64,000 nucleotides of DNA from Pandoraea sputorum (lineage in GTDB: Bacteria > Pseudomonadota > Gammaproteobacteria > Burkholderiales > Burkholderiaceae), in assembly GCF_000814845.2 (NCBI RefSeq), contig NZ_CP010431.2:3658001-3722000 (forward strand), in the 5' to 3' direction. Below the pieces are notes generated by a model that was given only the letters and a program-made list of their open reading frames with translations, did not search any database and was not told the DNA's origin. Below are positions 1-8,576 of the stretch, one piece after another (the first letter of the stretch is position 1; every line of letters begins with the position of its first letter). The position numbers and the translations under genes were made by a program.

Positions 1-1820
1 ATGTCGGTGCCGAGCAGCGGCGTGCCCGGCTCCAGCCCGACCTGACGGCACACCTTGATCGTGACGATGGGGTTGTCGCCCGTGAGCACCTTGACCGTCA
101 CGCCATGCTCGCGCAGCGCGGCAATCGCCGGGGCGGCGGAATCCTTGGGCGGATCGAGGAAGGTGAGGAAACCGCATACCGTCAGCTCACGTTCGTCGGA
201 CGTCTTGTACTGCGTCTTCGTCTCGCCCGCCGGAATGTCGCGCGTGGCCACGACCAGCACGCGGAAGCCGTCTTCGTTGTAAGCCTCGGCGCGCGCAATC
301 AGCATGGCGCGCGCCGTGTTGTCGAGCGCACGCACACCCTGCGGAGTCTTCACGTGCGTGGCGACCGACAGCATTTCTTCGACGGCCCCCTTGGTGATCA
401 TCTGATGCTCACCACGATCGTTCGCGACCACGACGGACAGACGGCGACGCACGAAATCGAACGGCAGTTCGTCGATCTTGGCAAACGCGCGCGGCTGCAC
501 CGATTCGCCGATCTCGTTGGCGCGACGGATGATCGCCACGTCGATCAGATTGCGTTGTCCGCTCTGGTGATAGCTGTTGAGCCACCCCAGGCGCAGCACG
601 TCTTCCTGCTCGTCGCCCGCCACATCCAGATGCTGCTCGAGAATGATGCGATCCTGCGTGAGCGTGCCGGTCTTGTCGGTGCACAGCACGTCCATCGCAC
701 CGAAGTTCTGCACCGAGTTCAGGCGCTTGACCACCACCTTGCGGCGCGACATCGCCAAAGCACCGCGTGCGAGGTTGGCGCTCACGATCATCGGCAGCAT
801 TTCGGGCGTGAGACCCACGGCCACCGCCAGGGCAAACGTCAAGGCACTGACCCAGTCGCCTTTGGTCAGGCCGTTGATCATGAAGACGATCGGCACCATC
901 ACCAGCATGAAGCGGATCAGCAGCCAGCTCACGCTGTTCACGCCACGGTCGAAGCTCGTCTCCACACGCTTGTGGCTGACGACGTTTTTCGCCAGCGCGC
1001 CGAAATACGTGTCGCCACCGGTGGCGACGACCACGCCCACGGCCGTGCCGCTCACGACGTTCGTCCCCATGAAGCAGACGTTGGACAGGTCGAGCAGGTT
1101 GGCATTGGCCCCACCCGCTGCGATGGACGCCGACTTCTGAGCGACAGCGCCGAGCGTGTCGTACTTCTCGACGGGGAGCGCCTCGCCGGTGAGCACCGCC
1201 TGGCTGATGAACAGGTCGCGCGATTCGATCAGCCGCAGGTCGGCCGGGATCATGTCCCCTGCCTGAAGCGTCACGATGTCGCCCACGACCAACTCGCGCA
1301 TGGCGACCTCGTGACGCTCAGACTTGCCCGACGCCGACAGACGGCGACGCACGCTGGCGGTGGTACGCACCATCGCCTTGAGCTTCTCGGCAGCCTGCAG
1401 CGACCGGAACTCGGAGAAGAAGCGCAACAGGCCACTGATCGTCACCATCGTCGACAGGATGATGATGCCCTTGTAATCCTGATCGCCCGGATCGGCGAAG
1501 TAGACGTCGGTGAAGAAGCTGATCGTGACGAGCGCGAGCAGCACGAAGACAAACGGATTATTGAAGGCGCTGACGAGCTGGCGCGTCCAGTGCGGCGGCT
1601 TGTCGTGGGCGATTTCGTTGGGGCCGTAGCGCGTCTGGCGCTGGCCGACGTCGGCGAGCGGCAGGCCGCTGACATCGGTGCCGAGCGTGTGCAGGACCTG
1701 GTGCAGCGGTTCGGTCGCGAGACGTGCGACGACTTCGGGGCCCGAGAGCGGCAGGTCGGACGCTTTGGCGTTGTCGACGAAGCCGCGCTGCTTATGGCGG
1801 GAGCGGTGGTTATTTGTCAT
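1..1820 (-). CDS. mgtA: Magnesium-translocating P-type ATPase MgtA (3' end outside window)
   Basis: Inner-membrane P3B-type ATPase that imports Mg2+. About 606 residues are present; the C-terminal third (hinge end and last membrane helices) lies beyond base 1. Translating the minus strand from ATG 1820 gives an unbroken frame with an N-terminal cytoplasmic region, a first helix pair near residues 85-130, the TGE actuator motif near 211-213, the P3B motif LTPEMLPMI near 340, and the phosphorylation motif DKTGT starting at D382. The end of the window is inside the P-domain (VKVLTGDNP). AGGAAA sits six bases before the ATG. Two short genes precede it on the same strand, which suggests one Mg-responsive transcript. 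Confidence 0.95.
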   Translation of the reverse strand, partial: MTNNHRSRHKQRGFVDNAKASDLPLSGPEVVARLATEPLHQVLHTLGTDVSGLPLADVGQRQTRYGPNEIAHDKPPHWTRQLVSAFNNPFVFVLLALVTISFFTDVYFADPGDQDYKGIIILSTMVTISGLLRFFSEFRSLQAAEKLKAMVRTTASVRRRLSASGKSERHEVAMRELVVGDIVTLQAGDMIPADLRLIESRDLFISQAVLTGEALPVEKYDTLGAVAQKSASIAAGGANANLLDLSNVCFMGTNVVSGTAVGVVVATGGDTYFGALAKNVVSHKRVETSFDRGVNSVSWLLIRFMLVMVPIVFMINGLTKGDWVSALTFALAVAVGLTPEMLPMIVSANLARGALAMSRRKVVVKRLNSVQNFGAMDVLCTDKTGTLTQDRIILEQHLDVAGDEQEDVLRLGWLNSYHQSGQRNLIDVAIIRRANEIGESVQPRAFAKIDELPFDFVRRRLSVVVANDRGEHQMITKGAVEEMLSVATHVKTPQGVRALDNTARAMLIARAEAYNEDGFRVLVVATRDIPAGETKTQYKTSDERELTVCGFLTFLDPPKDSAAPAIAALREHGVTVKVLTGDNPIVTIKVCRQVGLEPGTPLLGTD

Positions 1821-1886
1821 GACGATTTCCTGGCGCGACTGACGCTTGCCCTGATAGACAGTGCGGCCGGCCGGTCTCGTCAGTCG

Positions 1887-2063
1887 CTACCGAAGATCAT
1901 CTCTGCGGAAAAAAGCGCGAACGTACCCAGCCGCGCCGCGCAGCGCGCGGTCGGTGAAAGCAAAAATACGTGTATGGGGTTCTGGCATCGGATCGCCCGC
2001 CGGGAAGCCATACGTCAAAGGTACGGTCCCGACGGGCCACATTCGACTACTTCCGTCTTCCAT
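1887..2063 (-). CDS. 58-residue small ORF between an MgtC-like gene and mgtA
   Basis: ATG at 2063 follows a near-perfect Shine-Dalgarno sequence (AAGGAGT, five bases away) and runs 58 codons to TAG at 1887. The product starts MEDGSSRMWPVG and has a proline/acidic stretch (GDPMPEP) in the middle and a basic, aromatic tail (RAFFRRDD). It has no signal peptide or membrane helix. It lies 66 bases upstream of mgtA. The ribosome site is the main evidence that it is translated. I do not recognise a family. It may be a real small protein or a leader peptide whose translation senses Mg2+ or proline supply, as MgtL does in enteric bacteria; that comparison is inference. Confidence 0.5.
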   Translation of the reverse strand: MEDGSSRMWPVGTVPLTYGFPAGDPMPEPHTRIFAFTDRALRGAAGYVRAFFRRDDLR

Positions 2064-2155
2064 TTCGGACTCCTTATGTTCGTTGATTCGGTACGCGGAA
2101 GAACGCGCGTTGCGTCATCCGGCAGTGATGGGTTGAACTGGTCAGCCGCGCGGCA

Positions 2156-2503
2156 CTAGGCGTGCGCGGGCATGTCCGTGGTAGCCGCGCGACGCGAGGC
2201 GTCGTCGGACCAGAACACGCGGCGCACGCTGTGCTCGCCCGACAGTCGCATGACGAGCGACGTGAGCGAAGCACGCGAACCCTGCGGGCAGTCGAGCGTG
2301 ACAGTGGCGGACGCCTCGTCGCGGTCGCTCCAGCGGGTGATGCTGACGTGCGTGGCGCGCAGGCCGAGTGCGGTGAGATCGATGAACATCTGCTTGCGCA
2401 AGGCCCCGAGGGCCTCGGCCAGGCAAACGATGGTCAGATGCGACACCGGTGTGGTGCGCGTCGGTTGGCTCTGAAAAGCCTGGAAGGTTTGAAAAGCTCG
2501 CAT
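2156..2503 (-). CDS. Small protein resembling the MgtC C-terminal (ACT-like) domain
   Basis: 115 residues from ATG 2503, which has GAGGAAAT just upstream; an in-frame ATG at 2593 has no ribosome site. After about 20 residues comes a beta-alpha-beta-beta-alpha-beta pattern (HLTIVCLAEALGALR, THVSITRW, ASATVTLDC, LTSLVMRLSGEHSVRRVFW). This resembles the ferredoxin/ACT-like cytoplasmic domain at the C-terminus of MgtC proteins, but the MgtC membrane domain is absent. It precedes the 58-residue ORF and mgtA on the same strand, which supports a role in Mg2+ homeostasis. The family call is from pattern resemblance only. It could instead be an unrelated small alpha/beta protein. Confidence 0.5.
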   Translation of the reverse strand: MRAFQTFQAFQSQPTRTTPVSHLTIVCLAEALGALRKQMFIDLTALGLRATHVSITRWSDRDEASATVTLDCPQGSRASLTSLVMRLSGEHSVRRVFWSDDASRRAATTDMPAHA

Positions 2504-3009
2504 GATTTCCTCGCATGGCTGCGAAGTGTCCATACCGCATGTGAGCGCGCGGCACGAACGGTCGGCTCGCGAGAATGCATCGTCGCCGCGCACGGCACAA
2601 AACGCACGCGCAAGACGACAACGCCCATCACAGGCACGACAGTGGAAACTTTTGCGGGTATGACGCCGGAAACATGCGCTCAGGGCGAGCGTTCAAGTGG
2701 CGCGAGACACCGCATCCTGCATGAGGACGCGGCACAGGGAAGGCTGTGGATCCTCAGGCAATCAATCGATCAAAGATCGAGGACTACTGGCATCGGAATT
2801 CACGGACTAACCCCTTAAATTGAAGACAGGGCGGATGGTAACTGAGGCCAAATTGGAGCGTCAAGCAATAAATGCTGCATCGCAAACATCTTCGGAATTC
2901 TCCTTAATACAACACCGACACTGACCGCTCATGCCCATCCCACGGCCCTGAGCGACGATGCCCCGAATTCGGCACTCCGACGTATCGTCTACGCCAAAAG
3001 CACTTCCGA
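2504..3009. other. Intergenic region between the mgt unit and fecI
   Basis: This divergent spacer should hold the promoter of the mgt genes on the minus strand. A TTGACG hexamer on the minus strand near 2860 is a possible -35 element, but I see no good -10 partner. I see no convincing gene, RNA or riboswitch fold by eye. Confidence 0.4.
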
Positions 3010-3039
3010 TTGACAGGGATATTTCCCATAAGTTATTAA
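3010..3039 (+). promoter_or_regulatory. Sigma-70 promoter of fecI
   Basis: A consensus -35 TTGACA (3010-3015) is followed after 18 bases by TATTAA (3034-3039). The -10 element overlaps the start of the Fur box, the usual arrangement for iron repression. The promoter lies about 110 bases before the fecI start. Confidence 0.55.
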
Positions 3040-3056
3040 TAATGATTATCATTACC
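3038..3056 (+). promoter_or_regulatory. Fur box upstream of fecI
   Basis: AATAATGATTATCATTACC matches the 19-bp Fur consensus (GATAATGATAATCATTATC) at 16 positions. It overlaps the -10 of the fecI promoter, so Fe2+-Fur should shut off the sigma/anti-sigma genes. Confidence 0.85.
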
Positions 3057-3150
3057 AAATCATTGGTATTCGTCTCACCTGCTGCATGACCGTTGTCGGC
3101 GTTCGCGCCGGTCCTGAGCGTCGTGAGTAGACCGAGCATCAGGCTGGATC

Positions 3151-3669
3151 ATGCAAACCCAGGGCACCCTCCCCTCTACCGTCGAGATGTTGTACTGCCA
3201 TCACCATTCGTGGCTGAGGGGGTGGTTGCATCGACGTCTGGGCAGTGCCGAACAAGCGGCGGACATCGCGCACGACACCTTCGTGCGATTGCTCGGCAGC
3301 GAGCGGGGCCCCGCCGCGTTCGACGAACCGCGCGCGTATCTCACGACCGTTGCACAGAATCTCGTCTCGAATCACTGGCGACGTCAGAAGCTCGAACGCG
3401 CATATCTCGATGCACTCGCACAGGTGCCGCGCGAAGTTGAATGGTCGCCCGAAACGCGCGCCATCATGCTTGAGACGCTACTGGAACTGGATCGACTCCT
3501 GGACGGCCTGCCGACCGTCGTGCGGCAGGCGTTTCTGTATTCGCAGCTCGACGGAAAAACGCACGCCCAGATCGCGGCCACGCTCGGCATCTCGATTCCG
3601 ACGGTCAAGCGCTATCTCGCGAAAGCCTTGCAGCGCTGCTATTTCGCCGACTTGTCTTTTCTCGACTGA
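3151..3669 (+). CDS. fecI: FecI-type ECF sigma factor
   Basis: 172-residue extracytoplasmic-function sigma factor of the iron-starvation (FecI) group. Region 2 covers about residues 10-80 (AEQAADIAHDTFVRLL and the DEPRAYLTTVAQNLVSNHWRR stretch). Region 4 covers about 110-165, with a helix-turn-helix in HAQIAATLGISIPTVKRYLAKAL. The stop codon overlaps the start of fecR (TGATG), so the two are translationally coupled. A Fur box lies upstream. By family knowledge it should transcribe the FecA-type receptor gene downstream once the receptor and FecR signal that ligand is bound. Confidence 0.92.
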   Translation: MQTQGTLPSTVEMLYCHHHSWLRGWLHRRLGSAEQAADIAHDTFVRLLGSERGPAAFDEPRAYLTTVAQNLVSNHWRRQKLERAYLDALAQVPREVEWSPETRAIMLETLLELDRLLDGLPTVVRQAFLYSQLDGKTHAQIAATLGISIPTVKRYLAKALQRCYFADLSFLD

Positions 3670-4733
3670 TGCCGACACGTCAATCACGGCCGTCCCGGCA
3701 ACCCGACACCGCCATGCCTGCCATTCGCTCAAGCTGGTACGACGCCACCACCGACGCCGCCAATCTACCGGCAGACGTGGCCGAGCGCGCAGTCGAGTGG
3801 CTGATTGAATTGCAAGGTGATGAGGTCTCGCCGCAGACCGTCGCCAACTGGCACGCATGGCGCGGCGCACACCCCGATCACGAACGTGCGTGGCAGCGAA
3901 TCGAGTCCGTCAAAGGCAGGCTCGCACCGCTCGCCGCCCCGGTGGAAGCGGGCGTCGCACAGGCCGCGCTGGCGCCCCCCGCATCGCCTCAGCGCCGCCG
4001 CGCAGTGAAGTCGCTGGCGGTGCTGCTCTTCGCTGGCACGGGCACGTGGGGTGTCTTGCATTCGTCGCCGTGGCGACACTGGTCGGCTGACGTACAAACC
4101 GCCGTGGGCGAGCGTCGCGAGTTGCAACTGGATGACGGCACACAACTCGTGCTCAACACCGATAGCGCCATCGACATCGTCTATCGCGACGACGAACGTC
4201 GCGTGAGGCTGATCGGCGGCGAAGTGCTGATCACGACCGCGCCGGACAACCGTGCGCCGCCCCGCCCGTTTCTCGTCGAAACCTCGCAGGGCACGGCACG
4301 CGCGCTCGGTACGCGATACACCGTGCGTCAGTTCGACGACGGCACGCATGTCAGCGTATTCAAGGGCGCCGTGGAGATTCGTCCGCGCGCCGCGTCCGAC
4401 AAGTCGCTGATCGTGCAGGCCGGGCACCACGCGCGCTACACAACGCGCAGCATCTCCGGAGCTACAGAAACGCCCGCAGACGACGCGACGTGGGCCGAAG
4501 GCTTCATCGTTGCGCGCAGCATGCGGCTCGCCGATTTCGTAGACGAGTTGGCGCGATACAGCAACGCGTCGCTCTCATGCGCCCCCAGCGTCGCCAACTT
4601 GCGCGTGTCGGGCACGTTTCCGCTCGACGACGTCGGCAAAGTACTCGACACACTCGGCACCACGCTCGCGGTGCGCACCGAGGCGGTTACCCGCTTCTGG
4701 GGCACTCGGGAAATCCGGCTCGTTCCGGCCTGA
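3669..4733 (+). CDS. fecR: FecR-family anti-sigma factor / signal transducer
   Basis: 354-residue inner-membrane regulator. The N-terminal DUF4880-like domain (about 25-70, WLIELQGDEVSPQTVANWHAWR) binds the sigma factor. A single membrane helix follows near 112-132. The periplasmic FecR domain (about 140-235) contains ELQLDDGTQLVLNTDSAI and FLVETSQGTARALGT. A C-terminal STN-like segment (about 285-345) should contact the receptor's signalling domain. It starts inside the fecI stop codon. A hairpin with a T-run follows, so the receptor gene probably has its own FecI-dependent promoter. Confidence 0.92.
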   Translation: MPTRQSRPSRQPDTAMPAIRSSWYDATTDAANLPADVAERAVEWLIELQGDEVSPQTVANWHAWRGAHPDHERAWQRIESVKGRLAPLAAPVEAGVAQAALAPPASPQRRRAVKSLAVLLFAGTGTWGVLHSSPWRHWSADVQTAVGERRELQLDDGTQLVLNTDSAIDIVYRDDERRVRLIGGEVLITTAPDNRAPPRPFLVETSQGTARALGTRYTVRQFDDGTHVSVFKGAVEIRPRAASDKSLIVQAGHHARYTTRSISGATETPADDATWAEGFIVARSMRLADFVDELARYSNASLSCAPSVANLRVSGTFPLDDVGKVLDTLGTTLAVRTEAVTRFWGTREIRLVPA

Positions 4734-4779
4734 AGCAACGATCGGGCAAAGATCGGGCGACCGAATCCAGCCGCATTCC

Positions 4780-4810
4780 AGCCGCACTCATGCGGCTCAA
4801 CAAATTTTTT
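4780..4810 (+). terminator. Rho-independent terminator between fecR and the receptor gene
   Basis: AGCCGCA (4780-4786) and TGCGGCT (4791-4797) form a perfect 7-bp stem with a four-base loop. A run of six T follows at 4805-4810. The adjoining AAAAAA makes it AT-rich on both sides. It separates the regulator transcript from the receptor transcript. Confidence 0.7.
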
Positions 4811-4891
4811 AAAAAAGGTGATCCGTTTCTGTTTTTCGCGGGTCATGGAAGTCGAGCACCACCGCTCTACTTCCACACGAAAGGTCAGATC

Positions 4892-7363
4892 ATGGGTCAC
4901 GTCCGTGGGCAGCAACAGCGCCCCAGCCAACCAAATCGGGTCCATCGCCGCACGCGGATGGCCTGCGCACTGGGCCGCATCGCCCTTGGCGCAGCCGTTG
5001 CCGCACCCACGGGCGCGGTCCTTGCAGTCGTCCTCACGCCGCTCGCGGCGCAGGCCCAGAACGCGGCCGCGCCGGGGGCGCGCGCCTTCGACATTCCCGC
5101 GGGCTCGCTCGAAGACGCGCTGAGCCGCTTCGGCCGCGACGCGGGCATCATGCTGTCGTTCAAGCCCGAAGTCACGGCCGGACGTCACACCAACGGCCTG
5201 AAAGGCACCTACACGCCGCGTAACGGCCTCGACGCCCTCGTCGCAGGCACCGGCGTGGAAGTCGTCCCGCAATCGAACGGCAGTTTTCTGATCGCGCCTG
5301 CAAGCAGCGCAGCGAGCACGGACGGCGCAGTCGCCCTGCCGACGACCCACGTCACCGCTACGTACGACAACGGTCTGCAACCGGCCTACGCGGGCGGCCA
5401 GATCGCGCGCGGCGGCAGCCTCGGCATGCTCGGCTCGGCCGACGCCATGGACGTGCCGTTCAGTACGATGAACTACACCGGGCAGATGGTGCGCGACCAG
5501 CAGGCGCGCACGCTCGCCGACGTCGTCGTCAATGAATCGTCGGTGCGTATGCTGACCTCCAGCGGCGGCTTCGGCGAGGACTTCCAGATTCGCGGCTACA
5601 CCGTCTCCAGCAGCGACGTGGGCCTGAACGGCCTGTATGGCATGGCGTCCGCAAGCCGGGTGCCTGCGGCCATTGTCGAGCGCATCGAAGTCCTCAAAGG
5701 TCCGGGCACGCTGATGAACGGCATCGGGCCGAGTGGCAGTATCGGTGGCGCGATCAACGTGGTGACCAAGCGCGCCACGAGCGAACCGATCACGCGCCTG
5801 ACGACCACGTTCCAAAGCAAATCGCAACTCGGCGTCGAAGCCGACGTGGGGCGTCGCTTCGGCGAAAACCAGGAATGGGGCGTGCGTCTGAACGGCGTGT
5901 TCCGTGGCGGCAACACCACGCTCGACAACGGCCGGCAGAACATCGGCTTCGGCTCGGTCGGTCTCGACTACACCACGCAACGTCTGCGCTGGACGCTCGA
6001 CGCCTACACGCAACACGAAGGCGACGACAACTTCCGTCCGCAGATCGGCTTCCAGTCCTCCGTCAAGAAAATTCCGGACGCCCCCTCGGGCTACCGCAAC
6101 TTCTACCCCGGCAGCGAGCTGCATCTGCACGACTCGGCCGTGACCACGCGCCTCGAATACGACGTGCTGCGCAACGTGACGGTCTGGGGCGCTGTGGGCT
6201 ATCACTACGCCACGGCCTATCAGACGTTCCCGAGCGGCCCCGCCGACGCACTCGGCAACTTCACCGTCATGAATTCGTATTACGACTCATACACACGCTC
6301 GCGCACGGGCGAAGTGGGCGCGCGCGTGAACTTCAGGACATTCGACGTCGGCCACACACTGACGGTGCAGGCGTCGCGTCTGGAGCAGGACTCGGGCAAT
6401 GCCTATGTGCCTGGCTCGACGTTGGTCGCCTCGAATATCTACAATCCGTCGCCGCTGCCGGGCATCGGCGCGGCGCGCACCGAAGCCAGGAAGGCGTCGG
6501 AGTCGGCGCTGACCAGTATCGCCGTGACCGACACCCTGTCGCTCTTCAACGACCGCGTACTGCTCACCGGCGGCCTGCGTCACCAGCGCGTTGCGCTCGA
6601 CAACTACAGCACCGCCACCGGCGCGCTGACCGGAACGTACAACCAGAGCGCCGTCTCGCCGCTCGCGGGCATCGTCGTCAAGCCGCTCCAGAACGTGTCG
6701 GTGTACGCGAACTTCACCTCGGGTCTGTCGCGTGGCGGCACTGCGCCCGTCGGCACCGTCAACGCCGGACAAGTGTTCCCGCCTTACAAGTCGAAGCAGT
6801 ACGAAGCCGGTGTAAAGACCGACTGGGGGCCGGTGACGACGACGGTGTCGGTGTTCCAGGTGCAGCGCCCGAACGCCGTGACGGATCCGTCGACCAACCT
6901 CTACAGCTTCGACGGCGAACAGCGGAATCGCGGCATCGAACTGTCGGCGTACGGCGAAGTGGTCAAGGGTCTGCGCCTGATGGCCAGCGCCACGTTCTAC
7001 GACGCCAAGCTCACCAAGACCGCTGGCGGCACCAACGACGGCAACGATGCGAACGGCGTGCCCAAGCGTGCGTTCAACCTCGGCGTCGACTGGGACACGC
7101 CGTGGGTGCCGGGCCTCTCGCTCAACGGTCGCATCATCAATACGTCGCGCATGTACTTCAACGCCGCCAACACGCTCGAATTGCCTGCGTGGACACGCTA
7201 TGACATCGGCGCACGTTATCGCACGCGTGTCGCGGGCAAGTCGGTCGTGTTCCGCGCCAACATCGAGAACCTGTTCAACTCGAACTACTGGCTCATGAGC
7301 GGCACCTACGTCACCGTGGCCGCGCCGCGCACGTTCCTGCTCTCCGCGCAAATCGACTTCTGA
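4892..7363 (+). CDS. FecA-type TonB-dependent receptor with signalling domain
   Basis: 823-residue outer-membrane ferric-siderophore transducer. ATG 4892 has AAGG eight bases upstream and leads into a long signal peptide ending near AQAQ (about 55). A secretin/TonB N-terminal (STN) domain covers about 65-135 (FDIPAGSLEDALSRFGRDAGIMLSF). The plug is about 160-290 (VNVVTKR-type motif, IEVLKGPGTLMNGIGPSG) and a 22-strand barrel ends in the terminal aromatic QIDF. The STN domain, with fecI and fecR just upstream, makes this the sensor as well as the importer. Ligand unknown. The genes behind it probably process the imported complex. Confidence 0.93.
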   Translation: MGHVRGQQQRPSQPNRVHRRTRMACALGRIALGAAVAAPTGAVLAVVLTPLAAQAQNAAAPGARAFDIPAGSLEDALSRFGRDAGIMLSFKPEVTAGRHTNGLKGTYTPRNGLDALVAGTGVEVVPQSNGSFLIAPASSAASTDGAVALPTTHVTATYDNGLQPAYAGGQIARGGSLGMLGSADAMDVPFSTMNYTGQMVRDQQARTLADVVVNESSVRMLTSSGGFGEDFQIRGYTVSSSDVGLNGLYGMASASRVPAAIVERIEVLKGPGTLMNGIGPSGSIGGAINVVTKRATSEPITRLTTTFQSKSQLGVEADVGRRFGENQEWGVRLNGVFRGGNTTLDNGRQNIGFGSVGLDYTTQRLRWTLDAYTQHEGDDNFRPQIGFQSSVKKIPDAPSGYRNFYPGSELHLHDSAVTTRLEYDVLRNVTVWGAVGYHYATAYQTFPSGPADALGNFTVMNSYYDSYTRSRTGEVGARVNFRTFDVGHTLTVQASRLEQDSGNAYVPGSTLVASNIYNPSPLPGIGAARTEARKASESALTSIAVTDTLSLFNDRVLLTGGLRHQRVALDNYSTATGALTGTYNQSAVSPLAGIVVKPLQNVSVYANFTSGLSRGGTAPVGTVNAGQVFPPYKSKQYEAGVKTDWGPVTTTVSVFQVQRPNAVTDPSTNLYSFDGEQRNRGIELSAYGEVVKGLRLMASATFYDAKLTKTAGGTNDGNDANGVPKRAFNLGVDWDTPWVPGLSLNGRIINTSRMYFNAANTLELPAWTRYDIGARYRTRVAGKSVVFRANIENLFNSNYWLMSGTYVTVAAPRTFLLSAQIDF

Positions 7364-7439
7364 AGACGAACGAGATGTCGATGAGCCGCCCCCATTCGCC
7401 CTATTCCTTCCGTTCCGCCACCTCTCCAAGGAGACCGCA

Positions 7440-8204
7440 ATGAAGACGACCGCCACCCACCGTTTGAAGCGACTGCCCCAGTTGACCAGGCTCACCGCCG
7501 GTGCCCTCATCGCCTTCGCCGGTGCCGCTCAGGCGCACCAGATCTGGATCGAGCAGCCAGCCGGTCAGAACGCCGTGATCCGCTTCGGCGAATTCGGCGA
7601 AAACCTGCGTGAAACGTCGCCGGGCCTGCTCGACAAGTTCGTCGCCCCCACCGGCACGCTCAGCTCCGCGCAGGGCGAGAAGACGGCCGCCGCCACCAGG
7701 ACGGCCAACGGCTTCGCGCTCCCGTTCAAGGCAAACGCCGGTGAATCGCTGATCGCCGAAGAGGCGAAGTACCCGCTTTTCACGTCGAAGCGTGACGGTC
7801 AGGAAGTCACGAACTGGTATCGCCCTGCGGCGCGTCTGGCGTCCGACTTCTCGAAGCAGAAGCCGCAACTGACGCTCGACCTCGTGCCCGCAGGCAAGCA
7901 GGGTGAGTTCCAGCTGTTCTTCCAGGGCAAGCCGCTGCCCAAGGCGAAGGTCTCACTCGTCACGCAATCGGGTTGGGCCAAGGAAGCGCACACGAACGAG
8001 CAGGGACTCGTGACGTTCGATATGCCGTGGAAGGGTGTGTATGTGGCCGAAGTCAGTCACAAGGACATGACGCCGGGTGAGCGCCCGGGTGCCAAGGGTG
8101 TCGAGCGCTATCAGGGCGTGAGCTACGTGACGACGACGACCATCATGCAAGCCGATGGCCTCGAACCGCTCCCGGCGGGCCCCGCTGCCACGCCCAACAA
8201 GTAA
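7440..8204 (+). CDS. Periplasmic DUF4198-family protein
   Basis: 254 residues, preceded by AAGGAGA at ideal spacing. A signal peptide (residues 1-32, GALIAFAGAAQA) is followed directly by HQIWIEQP, the N-terminal pattern of DUF4198 proteins, in which the mature protein begins with a histidine. The C-terminal half has an immunoglobulin-like carboxypeptidase-regulatory fold (GKPLPKAKVSLVTQSGW, TNEQGLVTFDMPWKGVYVAEV). Members occur beside metal-uptake systems and may bind metal in the periplasm; their function is not settled. It sits 76 bases behind the receptor gene, probably in the same transcript. Confidence 0.8.
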   Translation: MKTTATHRLKRLPQLTRLTAGALIAFAGAAQAHQIWIEQPAGQNAVIRFGEFGENLRETSPGLLDKFVAPTGTLSSAQGEKTAAATRTANGFALPFKANAGESLIAEEAKYPLFTSKRDGQEVTNWYRPAARLASDFSKQKPQLTLDLVPAGKQGEFQLFFQGKPLPKAKVSLVTQSGWAKEAHTNEQGLVTFDMPWKGVYVAEVSHKDMTPGERPGAKGVERYQGVSYVTTTTIMQADGLEPLPAGPAATPNK

Positions 8205-8216
8205 GCGACACGCATC

Positions 8217-8576
8217 ATGGCTCAGGCTCGTCGTGCCCCGTCCGGCAAGGTCGGTAACGCTGGACTCTCCGAACGCATCGTCAACGTCGGCGCGCTCATC
8301 TCACGCATCGTGGCGGCCATCGGCGGCGGTTACGCCGTGGCTGCCCTCGCGAGCGTTGCCGCACTCGCACTGCCGATGAACAAGGCGCAGGCGATCATCA
8401 CCGGCGAGTTGGCGAGCTTCGCCATCTATGCCGGTGCGGTCGTCTGGGTGTTTGCCGTGCGCAGTGCGTGGCGCGCCTGGGCCGGTCTGCTGATCGTTGC
8501 GGCACCGCTCGCGCTGGTCGCGTGGGCGGTGGCGTCCGGTCACATGACGAGCCTAGCAATGGGAGGTGCGGCATGA
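8217..8576 (+). CDS. DUF3649-family small membrane protein
   Basis: 119 residues with three hydrophobic segments (about 28-52, 60-82 and 88-110). It fits the DUF3649 family, often named iron uptake protein because it neighbours PepSY and TonB-receptor genes. Its stop codon overlaps the start of the PepSY gene (ATGA), so the two are coupled and may form one inner-membrane complex. No catalytic residues are evident. Confidence 0.7.
   Translation: MAQARRAPSGKVGNAGLSERIVNVGALISRIVAAIGGGYAVAALASVAALALPMNKAQAIITGELASFAIYAGAVVWVFAVRSAWRAWAGLLIVAAPLALVAWAVASGHMTSLAMGGAA

Noticed and set aside
105..2159. 684-codon plus-strand open frame
   Set aside because: It is antisense to mgtA, whose conserved P-type ATPase motifs read cleanly on the minus strand. 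The plus product is His/Arg-rich without domain character.
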